DNA of 64,000 nucleotides from JBBROS01 sp965213845. GTDB taxonomy: Bacteria > Pseudomonadota > Alphaproteobacteria > Acetobacterales > Acetobacteraceae. Below the pieces are notes generated by a model. That model saw only the letters and a list, made by a program, of their open reading frames with translations. It did not search any database and was not told the DNA's origin. Numbering within the stretch: position 1 is the first letter of the stretch; every line of letters begins with the position of its first letter. This document shows positions 1 through 8,799 of this stretch, in pieces. The stretch covers positions 124,001-188,000 of the forward strand of contig CBDCAI010000008.1 of the NCBI GenBank assembly GCA_965213845.1, read 5' to 3'. The position numbers and the translations under genes are program-made.

Positions 1-259
1 GGAGGTTGCGGCCCTGGAAGCGGATCTCGCCGGCCATCTTGCCCGGCGGTTCCTGGATGAGGCGCAGGATGGACATGGAGGTGACGGACTTGCCGCAGCC
101 GCTTTCGCCGACGATGGCGAGGGTTTCGCCGGCGTCGATGTGGAAGGAGAGGCCTTCGACGGCGCGCACGACGCCGTCCGGGGTGCCGAAATGGGTCTGG
201 AGGCGGTCGACGACGAGAAGGGGTTCGCCGGGCGTCGGATGACCCGTGGCGCCGCTCAC
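1..259 (-). CDS. Peptide-type ABC transporter ATP-binding protein (DppD/OppD-like), 3' part cut off by the window edge
   Basis: This is the N-terminal 86 residues of an ATPase that would power the permeases encoded just upstream. The Walker A motif GESGCGKS lies at residues 51-58, after a beta-strand region ending FHIDAGETLAIV, which is the usual start of an oligopeptide/dipeptide ABC ATPase (about 320 residues when complete). The GTG start overlaps the stop of the upstream permease in a GTGA overlap, so translation is probably coupled. The Walker B, signature and C-terminal oligopeptide-binding regions lie outside the window. Family assignment is firm; the substrate is unknown. Confidence 0.9.
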   Translation of the reverse strand, partial: MSGATGHPTPGEPLLVVDRLQTHFGTPDGVVRAVEGLSFHIDAGETLAIVGESGCGKSVTSMSILRLIQEPPGKMAGEIRFQGRNL

Positions 260-1236
260 AGTCGTTTGGCCATGCGGGGGTCGAGCGCGTCGCGGAGGCC
301 GTCGCCGAGCAGGTTGACGGCGAGGACGGTGATGGACAGGAAGACGGCGGGGAAGAAGACGATGTAGGGCTTGACCTGCCAGAGCGCCCTGCCCTCGGCC
401 ATGATGTTGCCCCAGCTGGGGATGATGGGCGGGGTGCCGGCGCCGATGAACGACAGGATGGCTTCGGTGATCATGGCCGAGGCGCAGATGTAGGTGGCCT
501 GGACGGTGATGGGGGCCAGGGTGTTGGGCAGGATGTGGCGCCAGATGATGAGGGGGACGCGCGTGCCGGAGGCGATGGCCGCCTCGACGTAGGGCTGTTC
601 GCGGAGGCTGAGCACGACGCCGCGGACGAGGCGGGAGACGCGGGGGATCTCGGCGATGGTGATGGCGGTGACGACGTTGCCGACGCTGCCGCGGGTGAGC
701 GCCATGAGGGCGATGGCGAGCAGGATGGGCGGGATGGACATGAGGCCGTCCATGACGCGCATGATGATGCTGTCGGCCCAGCGGACGAACCCGGAGACGA
801 GGCCGATGGTCATGCCGACGACGCTGGCGAGCGTGGCGACGGAGAAGCCGACGATCAGCGAGACGCGGGCGCCATAGAGGACGCGGGAGTAGACGTCGCG
901 GCCCAGCATGTCGGTGCCGAACCAGTATTGCGCGGAGGGGACGCGGGTGCGGCGTGCGGGGGCGAGTGCGGTGGGGTCGGCGGTGAACAGGATGGGTGCG
1001 GCGACGGCCATGAACAGGATGAGGAACAGCAGGATGCCGCCGATGGCCATGGTGGGGTATCGGTTGATGAAGGTGCCGATGCGTCCGCGCGCCTTGGCCG
1101 GCGGCAGGACGTCCGGCAGGTCGGGGGCGGGTGTGACGTGGGCGACCGTGGAGGCGGCCACGGGTTCCTCGACGTGTCCCGCCGTGTGGGGGGCGGCGTG
1201 GATGTCGAGGGGTCCGTTGATGGTGGTCGTGCTCAA
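256..1236 (-). CDS. Peptide-type ABC transporter permease (DppC/OppC-like)
   Basis: Inner-membrane permease of about 326 residues with the OppC pattern: a hydrophilic N-terminal tail of about 60 residues, one membrane segment (FLILFMAVAAPILF), a periplasmic loop with FGTDMLGRDVYSRV, then five membrane segments. The EAA coupling loop appears as EAAIASGTRVPLIIWRHILP. The start is a TTG inside a TTGA overlap with the upstream permease stop. No ATG lies near the expected N-terminus; the first is at the MAIGG segment, too late for the family. It should pair with the neighbouring DppB-like permease as a heterodimer. The substrate cannot be read from the sequence. Confidence 0.9.
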   Translation of the reverse strand: MSTTTINGPLDIHAAPHTAGHVEEPVAASTVAHVTPAPDLPDVLPPAKARGRIGTFINRYPTMAIGGILLFLILFMAVAAPILFTADPTALAPARRTRVPSAQYWFGTDMLGRDVYSRVLYGARVSLIVGFSVATLASVVGMTIGLVSGFVRWADSIIMRVMDGLMSIPPILLAIALMALTRGSVGNVVTAITIAEIPRVSRLVRGVVLSLREQPYVEAAIASGTRVPLIIWRHILPNTLAPITVQATYICASAMITEAILSFIGAGTPPIIPSWGNIMAEGRALWQVKPYIVFFPAVFLSITVLAVNLLGDGLRDALDPRMAKRL

Positions 1237-2173
1237 TACCGGATCCTCGGATCGAAGACGGTGTACAACAGGTCCACACCGAGATTGACCAGCACATAGG
1301 TGAAGCTGAACAGCAGGACGACCCCTTGGATGACGGGGTAGTCGCGGCGCAGGATGGCGTCGACGACGAGGCGGCCGAGGCCGGGGATGGCGAAGACGCT
1401 TTCGGTGACGACGGAGCCGCCGATCAGCAGGGCGACGCCGATGCCGATGACGGTGACGATGGGGACGGCGGCGTTCTTCAGCGCGTGGAGGAACAGGACG
1501 GTGCTGCTGCCGACGCCCTTGGCCTTGGCGGTGCGGACGTAGTCCTGGCTGAGGACCTCCAGCATGGTGGCGCGGGTGATTCGGGCGATGAGCGCGATGT
1601 AGACGCTGCCGAGGGAGATGGCGGGCAGGACGAGGTTGCCGAGCCAGGGTTTGAGGCCGGTGGCGATGGGCGTGTAGCCCTGGACGGGGAACCAGTCGAG
1701 TTCGAGGGCGAAGACGTAGGCGAGGATGTAGCCGACGACGAAGACGGGGACGGAGAAGCCCATCACGGCGAAGACCATGATGAGGCGGTCGACCCAGGTG
1801 CCCTGGTTCCAGGCGGCGAGGACGCCCATGGGGACGGCGATGCCGATGGAGAGCACGAGGGTGAGCGACATGAGGCTGACGGTGGGCTCGATCCGCTGGG
1901 CGATCATGCGGGTGACGGGCAGGTTGGTGAAGATGGAGACGCCGAGGTCTCCGTTGACGATGTGCCAGGCCCATTCGCCGAAGCGGATCAGGAAGGGCCG
2001 GTCGAGGCCGAGGCCGGCGCGGATGCGGTCGACGTCGGCCGGGGTGGCCTGGTCGCCGGCGATGATGGCCGCGGGGTCGCCGGGGGCGATGTAGAGCAGG
2101 CTGAAGACGAACAGGGCCACGATGGCCATGACCGGGATCGTCGAGAGCACGCGACGGAGGGCATAGCCGAACA

Positions 2174-2174
<1 letters not shown>
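1233..2174 (-). CDS. Peptide-type ABC transporter permease (DppB/OppB-like)
   Basis: Membrane protein of 313 residues that begins MFGYALRRVLSTIPVMAIV, the classic DppB amino end, followed by the APGDPA motif. The EAA loop reads YVRTAKAKGVGSSTVLFLHA and the C-terminus ends VDLLYTVFDPRIRY, as expected for the family. The ATG overlaps the stop codon of the substrate-binding protein by one base (TGATG). Gene order (binding protein, B permease, C permease, ATPase) is that of a complete peptide/nickel-type importer. Confidence 0.92.
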
Positions 2175-3763
<1,589 letters not shown>

Positions 3764-3779
3764 CGATCCCAGATCCTTA

Positions 3780-3812
3780 GTCAGTTCGGCGTCAGTTCGG
3801 CGTCAGTTCGGC
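3780..3812. repeat. Three perfect 11-bp tandem repeats between the two binding-protein genes
   Basis: The unit GTCAGTTCGGC occurs three times head to tail just before the start of copy 1 of the binding-protein gene (118 bp spacer between the genes). It sits in the mRNA leader between two operon genes. It may be slippage-prone spacer DNA; no protein-binding role can be shown. Confidence 0.85.
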
Positions 3813-3880
3813 CCGAAGGTCCGGCCGATGCCTAGCACATCTCATACCATCCCGGTGACACCCTGCACCGGGCGGGGGGC

Positions 3881-5461
3881 TCAGGCCCGTTTCACGTTCC
3901 AGAACAGGGCGAAGCCTGGCAGGACATCGACCAGGTCGCTGCGGTAGGCGGTGGGCTGCAGGTACTGGCCCATGGGGACGTAGGGGACGTCGATGAAGGC
4001 CTCGGCCTGGATGTCGGCGCAGATCTTGGCCTGGGCGGCGACGTCGGGGGCTACGAACCACTGGTCGCGGAGTGCCTCGATCTTGGCGTCGGTGGGCCAG
4101 CCGAACCAGGCGGCGTTGCCGTTGGTGCGGAGCGAGAGGTGGCCGGCCGGGTTCAGGTGGTCGGTGCCGGCCCAGGCGGTGCAGAAGGCGCTCCATCCGC
4201 CCTGGTCCACCGGCTCCTTCTTGGCGCGGCGGGTGACGACGCTGCCCCAGTCGGTGGCGACGTAGTCGACTTCGAGGCCGATGCGCTTGAAGACGTCGGC
4301 GACGACGTCGGCCATGGCTTTCAGCACGGGGAAGTCGGTGGCGGCCATGAGCACGACCTTCTCGCCCTTGTATCCGGCGGCCAGGATGTCGGCCTTGACG
4401 CGGGCGAGGTCGCGGGGGGCGGTGAGCGCCTCCATGCCGACGTCGCTGGCCATGGGGGTCTTGGGGCAGAAGAAGCCGACGCCGGTGTTCCACATGCGGT
4501 TGTCGGTGCCGACGACGGCGGTGACGACGTCTTCCTGGCTGATGGCGCGGGTGACGGCCTGGCGGATGGCCGGGTTGTCGAAGGGCTTCTGCAGGTGGTT
4601 CATGCGCAGGATGCTGATCTGTCCGGAGGGTTCCTGGACGACGACCTTCACGCCGCGGGACTTCTGCAGCAGGGGCATGAGGTCGACGGTGGCGTAGTCC
4701 CACCAGTCCTGCTCGTTGTTCATCAGGGCCTGGGCGGCGGTGGTGGGGTCGGGGATCGTGGTCCATTCGACGCGGTCGAAGTTCACGATCTTGGGGCCGG
4801 CGGTCCAGTCGGGGCGGCCGGATTCGCGGGGCTTGTACTGGGCGAACCTCTCGTACACGGCGCGGGCGCCGGGGACGCGCTCGTCGGCCTTGAAGCGGAA
4901 GGGGCCGCTGCCGACCATCTCCGTCACCTGGGTGAAAGGGTCGGTGCGGGCGAGGCGTTCGGGCATGATGACGGGGTTGTAGCCCGGGGTTTTGGCCAGG
5001 GCGGAGGGCAACAGGGGAAAGGGTCGGTTGAGGCGGAAGACGAGGGTGCGGTCGTCCTTGGCCGAGAGCTCGTCGGTTGCGGCCATGAGGGCGCCGCCGA
5101 AGGCGTCGCGCTTGCCCCAGCGCTGGATGCTGGCGACGCAGTCCTGGGCGCGGACGGGGGTGTTGTCGTGGAACAGGAGGCCGGGGCGGAGCACGAGGGT
5201 CCAGAGGCGGCCGTCGTTCTCGGTGGTGAAGCCTTCCAGCATCTGGGGGCTCGGCTGATATTGGCCGTCCTGGCCGAAGAGGGTGTCGAAGACCATGAAG
5301 CCGTGGTTGCGGGTGACGTAGGCGGTCGTCCACATGGGATCCAGGACGGTGAGGTCCGCCTGGGGGATGAAGCGCAGGAGCCGTGTGCCCTGGGCGCGGG
5401 CCAGCGAGGGTGCGGCCAGCCCGGCAGCTGCCCCGCCTGCGATGAACGATCTGCGCCGCAT
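3881..5461 (-). CDS. ABC transporter substrate-binding protein, family 5, copy 2
   Basis: Periplasmic receptor of 526 residues, first gene of the peptide-type ABC operon. The ATG was chosen because GGGGGA lies about three bases upstream and because MRRRSFIAGGAAAGLAAPSLARAQ is a complete twin-arginine-like signal peptide; longer upstream readings lack a signal. Landmarks are LRPGLLFHDNTPV and the GWPTDAK stretch shared with its tandem paralogue. Two receptors ahead of one permease pair suggest a duplicated receptor with shifted ligand preference. Confidence 0.92.
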   Translation of the reverse strand: MRRRSFIAGGAAAGLAAPSLARAQGTRLLRFIPQADLTVLDPMWTTAYVTRNHGFMVFDTLFGQDGQYQPSPQMLEGFTTENDGRLWTLVLRPGLLFHDNTPVRAQDCVASIQRWGKRDAFGGALMAATDELSAKDDRTLVFRLNRPFPLLPSALAKTPGYNPVIMPERLARTDPFTQVTEMVGSGPFRFKADERVPGARAVYERFAQYKPRESGRPDWTAGPKIVNFDRVEWTTIPDPTTAAQALMNNEQDWWDYATVDLMPLLQKSRGVKVVVQEPSGQISILRMNHLQKPFDNPAIRQAVTRAISQEDVVTAVVGTDNRMWNTGVGFFCPKTPMASDVGMEALTAPRDLARVKADILAAGYKGEKVVLMAATDFPVLKAMADVVADVFKRIGLEVDYVATDWGSVVTRRAKKEPVDQGGWSAFCTAWAGTDHLNPAGHLSLRTNGNAAWFGWPTDAKIEALRDQWFVAPDVAAQAKICADIQAEAFIDVPYVPMGQYLQPTAYRSDLVDVLPGFALFWNVKRA

Positions 5462-5654
5462 AATTCCCCCTTTTGGATCGAGCGTCCTGACTTGCGGGGA
5501 GCAAACCACTTCCGACGGCGGCGCGCCAGCGTGGCCCTGAGTGCCGGGGACGATCGCCCGGCCGAGCGGCGTGGCACGGTTCAAGCGATTGCCGTGGCTG
5601 AGTGCCCCGTGGAGGCACGTGGCCCATCGCGGTGGAATCGGTTACAGGGGAGGC

Positions 5655-6617
5655 ATGTATGCCCCTGTGCTTGCCGAACCAGGCGTCGCTCCCCGAATCG
5701 CGGTGTTGATCCCCTGCTACAACGAGGCGGTGGCGATCCCGGCCGTGGTGCGGGACTTCCGGGCGGCGCTGCCGGGGGCGACCGTGTTCGTCTACGACAA
5801 CAACTCGACCGACGGGACGGTGGCGGCGGCGCGGGCGGCGGGTGCGGTGGTGCGGACGGAGCCGTTGCAGGGCAAGGGACATGTGATCCGCCGGATGTTC
5901 GCCGACATCGAGGCCGACCTTTATGTGCTGGTGGACGGCGACGACACGTATGACGCGACGGCGGCGCCGCGGATGATCGACCGGGCGCTGGATGACGGGC
6001 TGGACATGGTGAACGGCACGCGGGTGACGCAGATCCAGGCGGCGTACCGGCCGGGTCACCGCCTGGGCAACCGGGTGCTGACGGGGCTGGTGCGGCTGGT
6101 GTTCGGCGACCGGATCACGGACATGCTGTCGGGGTACCGGGTGTTCTCGCGGCGGTTCGTGAAGTCGTTCCCGGCGCTGTCGAGCGGGTTCGAGACGGAG
6201 ACGGAGTTCACGGTGCACGCGCTGGAGCTGCGGATGCCGGTGGGCGAGGTGACGACGAACTACAAGGACCGTCCGGAGGGGTCGACCTCGAAGCTGCGGA
6301 CCTACAGCGACGGGCTGCGGATCCTGCGGACGATCATGATCCTGGTGAAGGAGGAGCGTCCGCTGCCGTTCTTCTTCGCGATCGCGGCGTTTCTGGTGCT
6401 GGCGGGGCTGGTGCTGGCGGTGCCGCTGGGGGTGGCCTACGTGAAGACGGGGCTGGTCCTGCGCTTCCCGACGGCGATCCTGGTGACGGGGCTGATGCTG
6501 CTGGCGGCGCTTTCGACGACGTGCGGGCTGATCCTCGATTCCGTGGCGCGGGGGCGCAAGGAGATCAAGCGGCTGGCGTATCTGGCCATTCCGGCCCCGC
6601 CGCGGCGCGATGCCTAG
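5655..6617 (+). CDS. Family 2 glycosyltransferase with two C-terminal membrane segments (DPM1/GtrB-like)
   Basis: Protein of 320 residues that should transfer a sugar from an NDP donor to a polyprenyl phosphate at the inner face of the membrane. The GT-A domain shows VLIPCYNEAVAIP at the amino end, the DNNSTDGT strand, and the donor/metal motif LVDGDDTYDA. The TDMLSGYRVFSRRF segment is characteristic of polyprenyl-phosphate glycosyltransferases. Two hydrophobic helices follow at about residues 236-300. A purine-rich GGGGAGG lies unusually close to the ATG; a GTG four codons downstream has better spacing. Its TAG stop is formed by the first bases of the inverted-repeat element that follows. 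Confidence 0.85.
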   Translation: MYAPVLAEPGVAPRIAVLIPCYNEAVAIPAVVRDFRAALPGATVFVYDNNSTDGTVAAARAAGAVVRTEPLQGKGHVIRRMFADIEADLYVLVDGDDTYDATAAPRMIDRALDDGLDMVNGTRVTQIQAAYRPGHRLGNRVLTGLVRLVFGDRITDMLSGYRVFSRRFVKSFPALSSGFETETEFTVHALELRMPVGEVTTNYKDRPEGSTSKLRTYSDGLRILRTIMILVKEERPLPFFFAIAAFLVLAGLVLAVPLGVAYVKTGLVLRFPTAILVTGLMLLAALSTTCGLILDSVARGRKEIKRLAYLAIPAPPRRDA

Positions 6618-6779
6618 TGTCTGTCCGGAACCACCATTGCGGCGGTCATCCGACGGCGATCTTCTGCGCTCCGGTGCTCACGGCCCGAACGGCCGCTCCG
6701 CTCCGGTGTTCGCAGATCACCGCCGGGCGGCGCCCGAGCGCGCCTCTGGCCTGCCACAGCGACGTTCCGAACAGACACT
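6616..6779. mobile_element. MITE-like non-coding element with 16-bp terminal inverted repeats
   Basis: The ends are AGTGTCTGTCCGGAAC (6616-6631) and its inverted copy GTTCCGAACAGACACT (6764-6779), matching at 15 of 16 positions. The 132-bp interior has no credible gene and itself contains partly complementary segments (GGCGGTCATC near the left, GATCACCGCC near the right), so it could fold back. Size and ends fit a miniature element mobilised by an IS5-family transposase. The remnant at 35.6 kb has related ends containing GTCTGTCC. No clear target duplication is seen. Confidence 0.7.
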
Positions 6780-6801
6780 GAGGAAACTTCGCCCTGGCTC
6801 G

Positions 6802-7584
6802 ATGATGCTGCCTTTACTGGTGGTCCTGCTGCTGGTGGGTTGTCCCGTGCGGGCGGAGGAGGCGCTGCGGATCGTGGGGGGACCCGGGGGCGGGTGCATC
6901 GCCGGGGCGGTGGCGCTGCCGGAGCGGGGGCCGGGGTTCCTGACGATCCGGGCGAGCCGGAGCTTCTTCTGGGGGGCTCCGTCGACGATCATGGCGCTGG
7001 AGGCGTTGGGCCGGGGGGCGCAGGCGGCGGGGCTGCCGGAGCTGTACATGAACGATATCTCCAAGCCGCGCGGGGGCCCCTTCCCCGGCGTGCATGCCAG
7101 CCACATGCTGGGGCTCGATGCGGATGTGTGGCTGGACCTCGGGGCGCGGCCGGTGTTGAGCGCGGCGCAGCGGGACGCGATCGAGCCGGCGTCGCTGGTC
7201 CGGCCGGATGGGCGGGGGGTGGACCCGGCGCGGTGGACGGCGTCGCATGTGCGGCTGCTGCGGTTGGCGACGTCGCTGCCGGGGCTGGACCGCATCCTGG
7301 TGAACCCGGCGATCAAGCGGCAGCTGTGCACCGAGGTGTCGGGCGACCGCAGCTGGATCAAGCGGATCCGGCCCTGGTATGGGCACGCGTCGCACATGCA
7401 CCTGCATTTCCGGTGCCCGCCCGGGCAGGCCGAGTGCACGGACCAGGCGCCGCCGCCGGACACGGACGGCTGCGACGCGTCATTGCAGTGGTGGTTCGAC
7501 CAGCTGGACGTGCCACCGGGTCCGGCGGGGCCGGTGCGGCCGGTGCGGCTGCCTGCACCGTGCGCGGCCATCATGGGCCGATGA
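6802..7584 (+). CDS. mepA: Penicillin-insensitive murein DD-endopeptidase MepA (peptidase M74)
   Basis: Secreted zinc endopeptidase of 260 residues that cleaves D-Ala-mDAP cross-links in peptidoglycan. The ATG gives a signal peptide MMLPLLVVLLLVGCPVRAEE. Both LAS-type metal motifs are visible. H98-x2-H101 and D108 lie in HASHMLGLDAD, matching H110, H113 and D120 of the E. coli enzyme. H195, H198 and H200 lie in GHASHMHLHF, matching H206, H209 and H211. Length is close to the family norm. The start lies just downstream of the MITE-like element, and the stop overlaps the following MFS gene in an ATGA. The tail after the second motif is Pro/Gly-rich. Confidence 0.92.
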   Translation: MMLPLLVVLLLVGCPVRAEEALRIVGGPGGGCIAGAVALPERGPGFLTIRASRSFFWGAPSTIMALEALGRGAQAAGLPELYMNDISKPRGGPFPGVHASHMLGLDADVWLDLGARPVLSAAQRDAIEPASLVRPDGRGVDPARWTASHVRLLRLATSLPGLDRILVNPAIKRQLCTEVSGDRSWIKRIRPWYGHASHMHLHFRCPPGQAECTDQAPPPDTDGCDASLQWWFDQLDVPPGPAGPVRPVRLPAPCAAIMGR

Positions 7585-8753
7585 CCCGGCTCGAGATCGG
7601 GGTGCTCACGGCGGGTCTGACGACCTTCATCAACCTGTATCCGACGCAGGCGCTGCTGCCGACGCTGGCGCAGGAGTTCGACACCAGCCTGGCGCATACC
7701 GGGTTGACGGTCACGGCGTGCCTGGTGGCGGTGGCGCTGGTTGCGCCGTTCGTGGGCGGCATCTCGGACGCGGTGGGGCGGCGGCGGCTGATACTGGGGG
7801 CGGCGTTCCTGCTGGTGCTGCCGACGTTGGCGGCGGCGTTCGCGCCCACGCTGGGCGTGCTGGTGGCATGCCGGTTCGCGCAGGGGCTGCTGCTGCCGTT
7901 CATCTTCGCGGTGACGGTCGCGTACATCGCCGAGGAATGTCCGGGGCCGGGGGCGGTCCGGGCGACGGGACTGTATTCGATCGGCAGCATCGTGGGCGGG
8001 TTCTTCGGGCGGTTCGTGGCGGGGTGGACGGCGCAGTTCCTGGGCTGGCGGGCGGCGTTCGTGGTGCTGGCGCTGATGGGGCTGGGGTTTGCCGGGGTGA
8101 TCGCGGCGTGCCTGCCGTCGGAGCAGCGGTTCCGGCCGGTGCGGGGCTGGCGGGGCAGCCTGCGCGGGTTCCGCGACCAGTTCCGCAACCGGCAGGTGAT
8201 GGCGACGTGCGGGATCGGGTTCGCGGTGCTGTTCTCGATCGTGGCGACGTTCACGTATGCCAACTTCCTGCTGGCTGCGCCGCCCTATCGGCTGGGGCCG
8301 GCGCAGCTGGGGACGGTGTTCGTGGTGTATCTGCTGGCGGCGGTGGCGACGCCGGTCGCGGGGCGGCTGGCGCTGCGGGTGGGGCGGGCGCGGACGGTGG
8401 TGCTGGGGGGCGGGGTTGTGGCGGCGGGTCTGCTGCTGACGCTGGCGCCGAGCCTGCCGGCGATCATCGGCGGGATGGGTCTGGTGGCGGCGGGCATCTT
8501 CATCGAGCAGGTGCTTTCGATCGGGTACGTGGCACTGGCGGCACGGCAGGCGCGGTCGACGGCGGTGGGGTTGTATGTGACGTGCTACTACGTGGGGGGC
8601 AGCCTGGGTGGCGTGTTGCCGGCGTGGATCTGGACGCATCTGGGCTGGCCGGGCTGCGTGGCCCTCGTCTTGCTTGTGCAGGTGGGCACGCTGACGCTGG
8701 TCTGGTCGTTCTGGCCGCGTGATGGTGCGGGGTCGGGCAAGGCTTTAACATGA
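7581..8753 (+). CDS. MFS transporter, YnfM-like
   Basis: Inner-membrane carrier of 390 residues with about twelve membrane helices. The amino end LEIGVLTAGLTTFINLYPTQ and the loop 2-3 motif GGISDAVGRRRLILGA (motif A) place it in the drug:proton-like MFS_1 group close to E. coli YnfM. The large cytoplasmic loop between helices 6 and 7 is marked by RPVRGWRGSLRGFRDQFR. The ATG overlaps the mepA stop by four bases, so the two are co-translated even though their functions look unrelated. The substrate is unknown. Confidence 0.88.
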   Translation: MTRLEIGVLTAGLTTFINLYPTQALLPTLAQEFDTSLAHTGLTVTACLVAVALVAPFVGGISDAVGRRRLILGAAFLLVLPTLAAAFAPTLGVLVACRFAQGLLLPFIFAVTVAYIAEECPGPGAVRATGLYSIGSIVGGFFGRFVAGWTAQFLGWRAAFVVLALMGLGFAGVIAACLPSEQRFRPVRGWRGSLRGFRDQFRNRQVMATCGIGFAVLFSIVATFTYANFLLAAPPYRLGPAQLGTVFVVYLLAAVATPVAGRLALRVGRARTVVLGGGVVAAGLLLTLAPSLPAIIGGMGLVAAGIFIEQVLSIGYVALAARQARSTAVGLYVTCYYVGGSLGGVLPAWIWTHLGWPGCVALVLLVQVGTLTLVWSFWPRDGAGSGKALT

Positions 8754-8799
8754 GCGGACCGGCCCCACGTGACCGCTCTGACTTCGAGGAATGCGCAAG

